Positions 42,405 to 51,174 of a stretch of DNA of 57,760 nt are shown piece by piece (the stretch's first letter is position 1; every line of letters begins with the position of its first letter). The position numbers and the translations under genes were made by a program. The notes beneath the pieces were generated by a model. That model ran no database searches and was not told the DNA's origin. It saw only the letters and a list, made by a program, of their open reading frames with translations. Source of the DNA: MFZZ01 sp964610165 (GTDB lineage: Bacteria > Patescibacteriota > Microgenomatia > UBA1406 > GWC2-37-13); the NCBI GenBank assembly GCA_964610165.1, contig CAZSUZ010000005.1, forward strand, positions 1-57,760. Direction: 5' to 3'.

Positions 42405-42965
42405 ATGGACAATATAAATTTGTTCTATCTACTTACAATTGGTGTGTTTTTCATGGGTTTGTTTTGGTTCCTTACAGATCCAAGAACTGCATCAGAAAAA
42501 ACTTCATATTATGTTGATTTTAAAAAAATAATAATTTATTTCGTTTATCTACTTATAATAATGATTCAATATACATTGTTTAGATATTTCCCAGAAATTA
42601 AACTACCTGGTGGTTTGATTTCTTTATATTTTGGTTTATTATTGTTTGTCTTAGGCGGAATTCTTGCTGTATGGTCCCGTCTTGAAATGGATACTGTATG
42701 GGGTGTGCCAGGTCAACATAATATTAAACGTCAAGATACGTTAATAACAACTGGACCGTTTGCCTTCTCAAGGAACCCAATTTATGTGAGTTTATTAATT
42801 ATGATAGCTGGATATTTTTTGGCATTACAAAGTTATTTAGTTTTAGTTGTCTTGTTCCCATTTGATTATTTTGGACGTGTTATTAAAATTGAAGAGGCTT
42901 TATTAGAAAAATATTTTGGTGAAAAGTATCTACAGTATAAAAAAACAGTGAGACGTTGGTTATAA
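42405..42965 (+). CDS. Isoprenylcysteine methyltransferase-like (ICMT/PEMT family) membrane protein
   Basis: 186 aa from the ATG at 42405. About five membrane segments are visible. The C-terminal half has the ICMT/PEMT pattern TGPFAFSRNPIYVSLLIMIA with RNP(I/M)Y, and EEALLEKYFGEKYLQYKKTVRR near the end. Members methylate isoprenyl-Cys, phospholipids or other lipid substrates using S-adenosylmethionine. The bacterial substrate is unknown. It sits between mutL and endoQ but seems to have its own promoter. A second gene of this family is at 51164-51598. Confidence 0.75.
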   Translation: MDNINLFYLLTIGVFFMGLFWFLTDPRTASEKTSYYVDFKKIIIYFVYLLIIMIQYTLFRYFPEIKLPGGLISLYFGLLLFVLGGILAVWSRLEMDTVWGVPGQHNIKRQDTLITTGPFAFSRNPIYVSLLIMIAGYFLALQSYLVLVVLFPFDYFGRVIKIEEALLEKYFGEKYLQYKKTVRRWL

Positions 42966-42966
42966 T
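42961..42966 (+). promoter_or_regulatory. -10 element deciding the EndoQ-like start
   Basis: TATAAT overlaps the in-frame ATG at 42965. The next ATG at 42974 follows seven bases after the hexamer, fitting a leaderless transcript. The hexamer also contains the stop codon of the preceding gene. Confidence 0.5.
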
Positions 42967-42973
42967 GTCATTC

Positions 42974-44263
42974 ATGCAATATATAGTTGACCTCCATATT
43001 CATTCACATCATTCCAGAGCTACCAGTAAGGATAGTACGATCGAAGGCTTATATTATTGGGGAAAAATAAAAGGAATTAATATAATTGGTACGGGAGATT
43101 TTACACATCCAGGTTGGTTTGTGGAGATGCAAGAAAAAATGGTTCCTACAGAAGGAGGGTTATATAAATTAAAGGATGAAATCGCAAAAGAAATTGATAA
43201 AACGTTACCAGAATCTGTCCGTAATAATATTATCCGTTTTGTATTAACAGTAGAGATAAGTAATATTTATTCAAAAGGTGGAGACGTTCGAAAACTACAC
43301 AACTGTATTGTTGTTCCAAACTTTGAGACAGCATCTATTATAAATGCAAAGTTAGACCGAATTGGTAATTTAAAAGCAGATGGAAGACCAATTTTAGGGA
43401 TGGACAGTAAAGATTTATTGTCCATTACATTAAATTCTCATCCTGATAGTTTATTTTTTCCTGCGCATATTTGGACACCTTGGTTTGCCATGTTTGGATC
43501 TAAATCTGGATTTAATTCTATAAAAGAAGCATTTGAAGATTTAGAGCCAGAAATAAAAGCCGTAGAAACTGGTCTTTCTTCTGACCCTTATATGAATTGG
43601 AGACTTGAAGAATTAAGAAATAGAACAATTATTTCAAATTCGGATGCACACTCACCACAAAAGTTGGGAAGAGAAGCAACAATTATAGATGCAGAATTAA
43701 ATTATAAAGATATTATTGATGCCATTAAGACCAATGACTCTCGATTAGTTGGCACCATAGAGTTTTTCCCACAGGAAGGGAAGTATCATTATGATGGACA
43801 TAGACTTTGTAATATTCGATTTACACCAGATGAAACAAAAAAGCACAATGGTATGTGTCCTGTTTGCCATAAAGAGCTTACAGTTGGTGTAGATTATAGA
43901 GTTGAAGAGGTTGCCGATTATCCTGTAGAAAATATCCACAAAAATCAAAAAACAGTGGAATATATTATTCCGTTACCAGAAATTATTGCAGAGATGCAAG
44001 GTAAAAAAATAGGGACAAAAGCTGTCACAGAAGAATATCAACGAATATATACACAACTTGGAGATGAATTTAGTATCTTACGCTTACTAAGTATTCAACA
44101 AATAAAGTCGAAAGGATTTGTAGAGTTGGGGAATGTCATTCAAAGGATGCGAAATGGTGATGTCCATATAGAACCAGGATATGATGGTGTATATGGGGTT
44201 ATAAAGCTTTTTAAAGATGATACAGAACGACTGCAGGCTGGAGATCAATTGAGTTTGCTTTAG
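42974..44263 (+). CDS. Endonuclease Q-like DNA repair nuclease
   Basis: 429 aa from the ATG at 42974, where homologues begin (MQYIVDLHIHSHHS). A PHP-type metal site is visible: DLHIHSHHSRA at 6-16, TGDFTHPGW near 36-44, the conserved EI near 90, and SNSDAHSPQKLGREA near 218-232. A zinc-finger part (CNIRF and CPVCHKEL) follows near 285-305. This order matches endonuclease Q, which cuts 5' to deaminated bases and abasic sites; it is known from some archaea and Bacillus relatives. Being beside mutS, mutL and uvrD supports a repair role. The substrate is inferred from the family. Confidence 0.82.
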   Translation: MQYIVDLHIHSHHSRATSKDSTIEGLYYWGKIKGINIIGTGDFTHPGWFVEMQEKMVPTEGGLYKLKDEIAKEIDKTLPESVRNNIIRFVLTVEISNIYSKGGDVRKLHNCIVVPNFETASIINAKLDRIGNLKADGRPILGMDSKDLLSITLNSHPDSLFFPAHIWTPWFAMFGSKSGFNSIKEAFEDLEPEIKAVETGLSSDPYMNWRLEELRNRTIISNSDAHSPQKLGREATIIDAELNYKDIIDAIKTNDSRLVGTIEFFPQEGKYHYDGHRLCNIRFTPDETKKHNGMCPVCHKELTVGVDYRVEEVADYPVENIHKNQKTVEYIIPLPEIIAEMQGKKIGTKAVTEEYQRIYTQLGDEFSILRLLSIQQIKSKGFVELGNVIQRMRNGDVHIEPGYDGVYGVIKLFKDDTERLQAGDQLSLL

Positions 44264-44277
44264 TACAATATATCAAC

Positions 44278-46155
44278 ATGAACTTCTTGCAAGAATTAAA
44301 TGAAGATCAACAACGAGCTGTAAAATCAGATGGGATAGTAGTAATTGTTGCCGGACCTGGTACTGGGAAAACCAAAACATTAACTGCACGTATTCAGTAC
44401 TTAGTTAAAGTAAAACACATTGATCCTTCTCAAATTTTAGCGCTTACTTTTACAAAAAAAGCAGCAACAGAAATGAAAGAAAGATTGGCTCATCTTTCTA
44501 AAAAACCATATATATCTACCTTCCACGCCCTAGCTACTAATCTTTTAGGTAATTCAAAGAAAATAATTTCAGAAGATAAAAGAATTGAATTGCTAAACTC
44601 TGCGCTTAAATTGAATAATAAAACCATTTCAAAAAAAGATATTAAAAATGCATCTCTTGTCATAACGCGACATAAAAATAATCTTCAAAATGAATCTAGT
44701 AATTTAGTTGATACATATAACAGGTTATTAATTGAAAAAGATTTGATTGATTATGATGATCTGCTTCTTCAATTATATGTCCAGCTCAAAGAAAACAAAA
44801 TTTCGTGTCAATTTTCATATATTCTTGTAGATGAATTTCAGGATACAAATACACTTCAATATGAAATTATTAAATTGCTACTAAAGAATAATGAGCTTTT
44901 TGTAATTGGTGATCCATTGCAATCTATTTATTCATTTCGGGGTGCAAATTTTGATATCTTTAAAAAAATTGAAAGAGATTTTCCCATTCAAAAAAAGATT
45001 CAATTATCAATAAATTATCGTTCAGATAATACAATTATTGAAGCAAGCTCATCATTGTTTCCAAATATACCTAAACTCTTATCTTTCTCAAAACAACATG
45101 GATCGGTTTATCATATTGCGACTATAAATGAATATACAGAGGCTGAATGGATTGTATCTAAAATAGATACACTAATTGGTGGAACAGATTTACTTAAAGC
45201 AGGAACAAACCTCAGCGAACAAAAAAGTAAATTATCATTTAAAGACTTTGCGATTATTTATAGGTCTCATACCTTTGGAAGAGTTCTTGAGCATATATTT
45301 GTAACTTCATCTATACCGTATCAAATAATAGGAGATAACACTTTATATGATAAGCCAGAAATAAAATGTATTATTGCATGTCTTCGTTATTTGCAAAATA
45401 ATTCAGCAGCATTGTTATTTGAGATTTTAAATTCCAATCTACTGGGGTTAACCGTCGAAACAAAAAAGCAATTAACACAACTATATGTAGTTAAACATGA
45501 CAAATTTATATCTAACTTAGAAGTTAATACAGATTTATATTGTCGATCAAAAAAAGATATGAACTTAGTATCCACATTTTTGAACGATTTAAAAAGTATT
45601 AATAGTGAGCTTAAAAAAATTGAATTAACGGAAATTATCCACAAAATTGTTAATTTTAAAATCATAAAAGAATATATTAATTCTAAAGCTCTAAATCATA
45701 ATAATATCCACATGTTTATTAGCATTTTTACACAGTTTAATACAACTAAAAATGGACTTGACAGGGCAATAGGGTATTTGGATTATTTAGAAGAGCATGA
45801 ATTTTATGATCATAATATCGATAAAGTATCTTTGATGACAATACATGCTGCAAAAGGTTTAGAATTTTCTGAAGTATTTATAGTTGGAGTAGAGGAGGGG
45901 AATATCCCACTTATAAAAAAGGGAGAAGTTGATTCAATTGATGAAGAAAAAAGATTATTGTATGTAGCAATGACAAGGGCCAAACATAATTTATATCTAT
46001 TTTCAGCACAAGAAAGGGGAAAGAAGAAAACAGATACATCACAATTTCTGACTCATCTAAAATGTATAACACATATTGAGGATGAAGCAATAGAGAAGAG
46101 AATTAAATTACAAAAAAAATGGAAGGACAAAAAAAGTCAGCTTTCTTTATTTTGA
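44278..46155 (+). CDS. UvrD/PcrA/Rep-type DNA helicase
   Basis: 625 aa superfamily 1A helicase that unwinds DNA 3' to 5' in mismatch and excision repair. Walker A is GPGTGKTKT near residue 25-33; Walker B is VDEFQDTN near 183-190; GDPLQSIYSFRGA (motif III), NYRSD (motif IV), LMTIHAAKGLEF (motif V) and YVAMTRAK (motif VI) are all present. Slightly shorter than UvrD of E. coli (720 aa). A TACAAT at 44264-44269 precedes the ATG by eight bases. Its last 19 bases overlap the end of the convergent lycopene cyclase gene. Confidence 0.94.
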   Translation: MNFLQELNEDQQRAVKSDGIVVIVAGPGTGKTKTLTARIQYLVKVKHIDPSQILALTFTKKAATEMKERLAHLSKKPYISTFHALATNLLGNSKKIISEDKRIELLNSALKLNNKTISKKDIKNASLVITRHKNNLQNESSNLVDTYNRLLIEKDLIDYDDLLLQLYVQLKENKISCQFSYILVDEFQDTNTLQYEIIKLLLKNNELFVIGDPLQSIYSFRGANFDIFKKIERDFPIQKKIQLSINYRSDNTIIEASSSLFPNIPKLLSFSKQHGSVYHIATINEYTEAEWIVSKIDTLIGGTDLLKAGTNLSEQKSKLSFKDFAIIYRSHTFGRVLEHIFVTSSIPYQIIGDNTLYDKPEIKCIIACLRYLQNNSAALLFEILNSNLLGLTVETKKQLTQLYVVKHDKFISNLEVNTDLYCRSKKDMNLVSTFLNDLKSINSELKKIELTEIIHKIVNFKIIKEYINSKALNHNNIHMFISIFTQFNTTKNGLDRAIGYLDYLEEHEFYDHNIDKVSLMTIHAAKGLEFSEVFIVGVEEGNIPLIKKGEVDSIDEEKRLLYVAMTRAKHNLYLFSAQERGKKKTDTSQFLTHLKCITHIEDEAIEKRIKLQKKWKDKKSQLSLF

Positions 46156-46808
46156 AACAGTCTTTTTTCATACAAAATAACCACTAAAGAGATTAATGCT
46201 AAGCCATAAACTACATCTTCAACTGGTACAGTAGAAATTAATATATTTGTTTTAACAGCCTCGTTATACAAAACGATTGGTCTTGCAGTCAGATACCCAT
46301 TAGTTATAAGGGTAAGAATAATGACAATTCCTAAAAAAGATTGGAATTGTAATGAATTAAATAAATGCAATTTAAATGCAATATCAATAATAATTACTAA
46401 GAGAAAAACTAATAAAACGACAAATGTATAAGTTAAGTGAGAAAGAAAAAATATTAAAATAACGGTTGTTACAATAAGAAATAATCTTAGAAAAATTTTA
46501 CTTTCATTATGAAAAGTGCGTTTCCAGTTTTCCCAAACTAGTAAGCAAGAATAAGGTACTGTAAAAAAGAAAAGTATTTCTTCAATTGGGATATTAAGAA
46601 TACGATATCCTAAAATATATTTTTCATTAAATGACCAGAAAAATCCAATTACCAAGTAGTCCCAAATAAGGAATAAGATAGCTGAGATACTAATTGCAAC
46701 TAGAGCAGATTTAATATGTGGTTTTTTTAGGAAAAAAATAGGAATTAATGAAAGAATGAGTGGCCCTCCAAACACAAAAATATTAAATAATAAATACTCA
46801 ATTTTCAT
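46137..46808 (-). CDS. Lycopene cyclase, fused CrtYc-CrtYd membrane type
   Basis: 223 aa membrane protein with about six or seven helices. Two tandem lycopene-cyclase domains are visible: the first with PIEEILFFFTVPYSC (motif PxEE at 74-77) and the second with PVEDVVYG at 195-202. This type, known from actinobacteria, archaea and fungi, closes rings on lycopene to give beta- or epsilon-ended carotenoids. It is the last gene of the operon and overlaps crtE by four bases and the end of uvrD by 19. Ring type cannot be told from sequence. Confidence 0.85.
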   Translation of the reverse strand: MKIEYLLFNIFVFGGPLILSLIPIFFLKKPHIKSALVAISISAILFLIWDYLVIGFFWSFNEKYILGYRILNIPIEEILFFFTVPYSCLLVWENWKRTFHNESKIFLRLFLIVTTVILIFFLSHLTYTFVVLLVFLLVIIIDIAFKLHLFNSLQFQSFLGIVIILTLITNGYLTARPIVLYNEAVKTNILISTVPVEDVVYGLALISLVVILYEKRLFQNKES

Positions 46809-47872
46809 GAAGTTCTATGTGTAACAAAAATTACTAACTGTTGCAGTAAATCTTTATATTTTTTTTCAACTTCAAGATTATTAATAATATATTCAGCCTT
46901 TTGAGAATGTTCGTGACCAATGTATTCCACTTCTTGTTTTATATTGTATTTTTCTAGGAGAGATAGATACACAGATAAATCATTTTTTTCTATGTGTTCC
47001 TTTTGTGAAAGAGTATCCATGGTATTTTGTTCTTGTGGTGTAAGTTTAGTTTCGAGCAACGTACGGAATATTGTCTTTTTATTTTCACGAAGATCGGAAC
47101 CAATCGGTTTACCAATTTTTTCTTCAGAAGAATAAATGCCAATTTCATCATCTTTTAGTTGAAATAACAGTCCAATATGTTCCCCTAACTTCTCCATTTG
47201 TTCAATTGTTTTATCAGATTGTTTAGTAATAACAGCGCCTAATGAAAGTGGAAGGGAAAAAGTATAGTGAGCTGTTTTATACAAATACATTCTTAAAATA
47301 TCTTTTGTTTCAGGGAAATTCTTAGATGAAGCAAATGTTATGTCATCCATTTGTGCCAACCCAACAATAGTTAGTTCTTTATACAACAATGAAAGTACTT
47401 TATCTTTTTGTTGATGATTATTCAAAGCATTATTTGCTATTGTAAGTGCAATAAAAAAACCAATATCACCAATACAAATACCCATGGATCTACCGTAATG
47501 TACTGGATCATTTGCCTTAATCTCTTCACCATTCTTTATATATTGTGCAAACAAAGAAGGATTACCTCGTCTTGTTAAATCATTATCCATAATATCATCA
47601 TGAATAAGAAGCGATGCTTGCAGAATTTCTAAACATGCAGCAATATCAAGTAAAATATTTTTTTTATCAAAGCCAAACATTTCTGCGGAAAGTATAGAAA
47701 GACTTCCTCGCACTCCTTTTCCACCCAAAGAAAATTCTCCAAGACGATTCAAACCTTCACTTGATGTTGTTCCAACTGCGCCAACAATTCTTTTTTGTTC
47801 AGAAATATGTTCAATAATCCGTTCATTAATTTCCCTTTTGTAACTACCAAGAATATTTTTAATATCCGACAT
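46805..47872 (-). CDS. crtE: Polyprenyl (probably geranylgeranyl) diphosphate synthase
   Basis: 355 aa all-helical cytoplasmic enzyme. The first Asp-rich motif is DDIMD at 92-96 in the HDDIMDNDLTRRG context, and the second motif is FQLKDDEIGI near 236-245. Chain length cannot be fixed exactly, but its place between crtB and crtY supports geranylgeranyl diphosphate as product, the substrate of phytoene synthase. It uses isopentenyl and allylic diphosphates; no MEP or mevalonate gene is seen here. It overlaps crtB by 14 bases and crtY by four. Confidence 0.88.
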   Translation of the reverse strand: MSDIKNILGSYKREINERIIEHISEQKRIVGAVGTTSSEGLNRLGEFSLGGKGVRGSLSILSAEMFGFDKKNILLDIAACLEILQASLLIHDDIMDNDLTRRGNPSLFAQYIKNGEEIKANDPVHYGRSMGICIGDIGFFIALTIANNALNNHQQKDKVLSLLYKELTIVGLAQMDDITFASSKNFPETKDILRMYLYKTAHYTFSLPLSLGAVITKQSDKTIEQMEKLGEHIGLLFQLKDDEIGIYSSEEKIGKPIGSDLRENKKTIFRTLLETKLTPQEQNTMDTLSQKEHIEKNDLSVYLSLLEKYNIKQEVEYIGHEHSQKAEYIINNLEVEKKYKDLLQQLVIFVTHRTS

Positions 47873-48698
47873 TATGTTTTATTAAATTTTTAACAATAGT
47901 GTATGTTGTAAATAATCGAGATGGTCGCACTTTCTTTTTAAATATTATAAATGGATCTTCATTTATTTTCTTGGCTATATGACAGTAAATATCAGTTGCT
48001 GACATTATAGCTATTAAATATTCACGAGGAATATATTTAAATCCTTTTTTTGCATCAGCAAATGTTTTAAAAATGCGATTTATTTGTAGCGTCATTAATT
48101 GTTTAAATGCTATTTGTTTCTCTAACGCATGTGAATTGGTAAGAGCCTTCTTTAAATTAAATTTTTTTAATTCTTCTTGAGGAATGTACACCCGTTTTAG
48201 CAAACGGTCCTCATCAATATCGCGCAGAATATTAACCAATTGCATAGCAAGACCAAGCTTTCTTGCAGAAGTATATGATTTTTTTGGAAGATTCATAACT
48301 TGTGCCATTAATAATCCGACAACTTCTGCAACACCATAGGTGAATGTGAGTAGTTCTTCAAAATTTTTATATGAACTTTTATTAAGATCTATCTCGAGCG
48401 AATTAAAAAAATCAGTAATAAGTTGATGGTCAATTTTTTTTCTTTCAACTAAATCACCAAAAGTATTAATAATAATATTTGATACATTGTTACCATCTAA
48501 TCGTTCATAAGTCATTTTTTTAAATAAGGAAAATTCTTTAATTTTTGGAGGATTTGCATCTACTAAATCGTCTGCAGTTCTTAAAAAAGCGTACAAAATA
48601 AACACATCATTTTTAACTTGTTTAGGGAATAATAATGTAGCAGCATAAAATGTTTTGCTTGCTTTTTTTGTAATTTGTTCAAATATATTAGGATTCAT
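47859..48698 (-). CDS. crtB: Phytoene synthase
   Basis: 279 aa squalene/phytoene synthase fold. The two Asp-rich motifs are ADDLVD (42-47) and the NILRDIDEDRLLKRVY region near 155-170; YxxxVAxxVG is seen as YGVAEVVGLLM. It joins two geranylgeranyl diphosphates into phytoene. The start overlaps crtI by 11 bases and the stop overlaps crtE by 14 bases, so translation is probably coupled. A squalene synthase is the main alternative, but the neighbours point to phytoene. Confidence 0.9.
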   Translation of the reverse strand: MNPNIFEQITKKASKTFYAATLLFPKQVKNDVFILYAFLRTADDLVDANPPKIKEFSLFKKMTYERLDGNNVSNIIINTFGDLVERKKIDHQLITDFFNSLEIDLNKSSYKNFEELLTFTYGVAEVVGLLMAQVMNLPKKSYTSARKLGLAMQLVNILRDIDEDRLLKRVYIPQEELKKFNLKKALTNSHALEKQIAFKQLMTLQINRIFKTFADAKKGFKYIPREYLIAIMSATDIYCHIAKKINEDPFIIFKKKVRPSRLFTTYTIVKNLIKHNVGY

Positions 48699-50151
48699 TT
48701 GTTATAAGGTTATAAACTATTTCTGCTGATATAAGACAAGGTGGTAGTCCAATTCCTGGATTTGTATATTGTCCAACATAAAATAAATTGGTAACTTTTT
48801 TACTTTTGTTATTTGGTCTAAAAGGTCCGGTTTGTAATAATGTATGCGCAATGCCAAAAGCAGCACCTTTGAAAGCATTATATTCACTCTGAAAATCGCG
48901 ATGTGAAAACAATTTTTTAACAACAATATTTTTTTGAAAAGGCTGCTTAATTGTTTTTTCAAAATGAGAAATAATATTGTTTGCTAATTTTGTTCGTTCT
49001 TCTCCAGCGTCTTGTAAATGTGGTGATACGGGAACTAAAAAAATAATAGCTTCAGAGTTTTTTGGACTTATATGAGGATCAGTAACTGAAGGAATGTTTA
49101 CATAATAAGATGGATTTTGAGGCCAAATTGGGTTGTCGTATACTTCTTTAAAATGTGTGTCCCAGTCTTCACTAAAATATAAATTATGATGTGATATGTT
49201 TTTTAATTTCTTGTTAATTCCAACATAAATCATAAGAGCAGAAGGAGATAGTGTTTTTTTCTCCCAATATGAAAGCGGATATGTTTGATCAGAAGATTTT
49301 AATAATTGTGTTTCTGTATAAGCATAGTCCGCATTTGCTACAACTATATCTGTTTTATAAGTATCTTTTGAAGTTCTAATAGAATTTACTTTACCATTTT
49401 TAGTTTTAATTTCTAACACTTCTTCATTTGTTTTGATTGTTACATTATGTTGTCTACAAAGTGCAACAAGTGCATCTATAACTTTATAAATGCCACCTTC
49501 TGGATGCCAAATATGCAAATTAAAATCTGTATGGGCAATTAGGGTATAAAAAGCTGGGGTTATATAGGGCGATCCTCCAAGAAAAACTGTTGTAAATTCA
49601 ATAATTTTTTGAAGATATGGATTGTTAAATCGAGAAGCAACATCTTGATGAAATGTAGAAAAGAGCTTCATTGTAAATAGTTTTGCAAGTATTTTAGGAG
49701 ATAAAAAAGGGATTAATGATGCATAATCAAAATAAACAAGCTCATTCATTGCCAGTTTATATAAATATTCACTATCATCAACAAATTGTTGAAGTTTTTT
49801 TCCTCCATTAGGTTCTAACGAATCAAAAAGTTTTTTATTTTCCTTTAGTGATGCAGTTAATGTAAATTTTTTATTATCAAAAAATACCGTATATCTTGGA
49901 TCGAGTTTAATAAGATTATAAAAATCTGAAGGTTTTTTACCAAATAAAGAAAAATAATGTTCAAACGCATCTGGCATCATATACCAAGAAGGGCCCATAT
50001 CAAATAAAAAACCATTCTTTTTAAATACTGAGGCGCGGCCGCCTACTTTTTCATTTTTTTCTATTAAAGTTACATCATAGCCATCTTTACCAAGTAAGGC
50101 TGCTGTTGCTAGTCCCCCAATGCCTCCGCCGATAATAATAATTTTTTTCAT
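48688..50151 (-). CDS. crtI: Phytoene desaturase
   Basis: 487 aa FAD-dependent desaturase of the CrtI type. The N-terminal dinucleotide fold shows IIIGGGIGGLATAALLG (residues 4-20) and the ENEKVGGRAS pattern as EKNEKVGGRA; the C-terminal signature is NLFYVGQYTNPGIGLPPCL. It converts phytoene to lycopene through several desaturation steps. A diapophytoene desaturase is the alternative, but CrtE of the longer type and a lycopene cyclase follow. Its start overlaps the TetR stop as ATGA. Confidence 0.9.
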   Translation of the reverse strand: MKKIIIIGGGIGGLATAALLGKDGYDVTLIEKNEKVGGRASVFKKNGFLFDMGPSWYMMPDAFEHYFSLFGKKPSDFYNLIKLDPRYTVFFDNKKFTLTASLKENKKLFDSLEPNGGKKLQQFVDDSEYLYKLAMNELVYFDYASLIPFLSPKILAKLFTMKLFSTFHQDVASRFNNPYLQKIIEFTTVFLGGSPYITPAFYTLIAHTDFNLHIWHPEGGIYKVIDALVALCRQHNVTIKTNEEVLEIKTKNGKVNSIRTSKDTYKTDIVVANADYAYTETQLLKSSDQTYPLSYWEKKTLSPSALMIYVGINKKLKNISHHNLYFSEDWDTHFKEVYDNPIWPQNPSYYVNIPSVTDPHISPKNSEAIIFLVPVSPHLQDAGEERTKLANNIISHFEKTIKQPFQKNIVVKKLFSHRDFQSEYNAFKGAAFGIAHTLLQTGPFRPNNKSKKVTNLFYVGQYTNPGIGLPPCLISAEIVYNLITNES

Positions 50152-50723
50152 ACGCGTCGAATTGCTCTTAAAATAAATTTATGAATAGTTTTAACAAGTT
50201 TTTTTAATTCAGATTGTGTCGGAATGTCTGGATAATATTCAAGAACAAATCCATTTATTGCATGAGTAATAACTTTTGCTTGTTCCTGTATTTCTTGTGA
50301 TGCAAATTCTCCAGTTGATACACCATAACGAATAGCTTCTTCAATATGTAAATATGTCTTTTCTGGTACAAATCCAGTTGGAAGTTTGTGAAATTGTTTT
50401 CGATATGTTAAAAAATATTTAAGAACAGAAACAATTTTTTCTGCATTTTCTAATTGAAATTGTATACGTTGACTTAACATGAGAGAAGCATTTTTTGTAG
50501 GAGGAAGTTGTGCTCGTAATATGCCAAGTTCAGTGTTATTTTCATCAAACATGGATCGTAGCAGAATGTCTTTATCTTCAAAATAATAGTATACAACGGA
50601 TGGTGCAATATGAGCTTGCTTAGCAATACGTCTCATGGTTACGCCTTCGTAGCCATATAAAGAAAATAATTGAGAAGTAACTTGTAGAATTTTTTTTCTT
50701 GTTGATGTGGATTTGTCGAACAT
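50148..50723 (-). CDS. TetR family regulator at the head of the carotenoid operon
   Basis: 191 aa from the ATG at 50723. Two in-frame upstream starts (TTG at 50762, ATG at 50744) fall in or before the promoter and are rejected. The helix-turn-helix lies at about residues 8-52 (TSQLFSLYGYEGVTMRRIAK and VVYYYFEDKD, the TetR signature). The C-terminal 140 residues bind an unknown ligand. It overlaps crtI by four bases, so it controls and is cotranscribed with the four carotenoid genes. Two palindromes bracket its own -10. Autoregulation is likely. Confidence 0.88.
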   Translation of the reverse strand: MFDKSTSTRKKILQVTSQLFSLYGYEGVTMRRIAKQAHIAPSVVYYYFEDKDILLRSMFDENNTELGILRAQLPPTKNASLMLSQRIQFQLENAEKIVSVLKYFLTYRKQFHKLPTGFVPEKTYLHIEEAIRYGVSTGEFASQEIQEQAKVITHAINGFVLEYYPDIPTQSELKKLVKTIHKFILRAIRRV

Positions 50724-50755
50724 GTGTTCGATATTATAGAACATATGTTCTATAA
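50717..50755. promoter_or_regulatory. Operator pair and promoter of the carotenoid operon
   Basis: A perfect 22-bp palindrome lies at 50734-50755, core AGAACATATGTTCT at 50738-50751, and a near-palindrome, CGAACATGTGTTCG, at 50717-50730. Their centres are 21 bases apart, two helical turns. The minus-strand -10 TATAAT (50733-50738) is between them, and the ATG at 50723 is in the second site. Both cores also fit GAAC-N4-GTTC, the LexA box of Gram-positive bacteria, so TetR or LexA could bind here. Confidence 0.85.
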
Positions 50756-50780
50756 AAATCAATATTATTAATTTTAAAAT

Positions 50781-51002
50781 TTAAATTCCTTGTACTTCAA
50801 TTGCATCCAACATATTCCAGAACATGTATAAAATTGAAAAAAGAATACATGCCGTAATTAACATAACAGCAAACCAAATGAGTATTCGCTCTTGAAGTGT
50901 TTTAGTTTCTTGAAGTTTTGCATCATATTCAATAACAGCAAAATATGCTGCATGCCATATATCTGTAAAAAACCTACCAAAGAAGTAAATAATTCTCCAC
51001 AT
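50781..51002 (-). CDS. Small hypothetical membrane protein
   Basis: 73 aa with an aromatic N-terminal segment (WRIIYFFGRFFTDIWHAAYF) and one clear membrane helix (about 41-63). Family not recognised. A TACAAT six bases before the ATG suggests a leaderless transcript. It is upstream of the carotenoid operon on the same strand but ends before the operator, so it is probably independent. Confidence 0.5.
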   Translation of the reverse strand: MWRIIYFFGRFFTDIWHAAYFAVIEYDAKLQETKTLQERILIWFAVMLITACILFSILYMFWNMLDAIEVQGI

Positions 51003-51039
51003 ACTATAATTGTAATAGATTATTATTAATTACATAAAT

Positions 51040-51174
51040 ATGAAACGAGAATATATTTTTTTACTAATAGGTTTTATTCTTATTTGGGTATTAGGATATT
51101 TCCTTTTTATGCCAACTGCAGAACCCACATCTGGCATTTCACAAGAAGCGACAAGTACTTCAATTAATAAATAA
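51040..51174 (+). CDS. Small membrane peptide, 44 aa
   Basis: Begins MKREYIFLLIGFILIW, with one membrane helix (about 5-24), then a short Thr/Ser-rich tail. It lies divergent from the 73 aa gene and its last 11 bases overlap the end of the methyltransferase-like gene. Family not recognised. Basic start, clean hydrophobic helix and polar tail look like a real small membrane or secreted peptide, but the evidence is limited to sequence form. Confidence 0.4.
   Translation: MKREYIFLLIGFILIWVLGYFLFMPTAEPTSGISQEATSTSINK

Noticed and set aside
45387..45665. 92-codon open frame on the minus strand inside the helicase gene
   Set aside because: The overlying UvrD-type frame has all helicase motifs; the antisense frame shows no family features and no promoter.
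45630..45720. TTATCCACA and similar DnaA-box matches near 45.6 kb
   Set aside because: They are inside the helicase coding sequence, isolated and explained by codon content; no origin features surround them.
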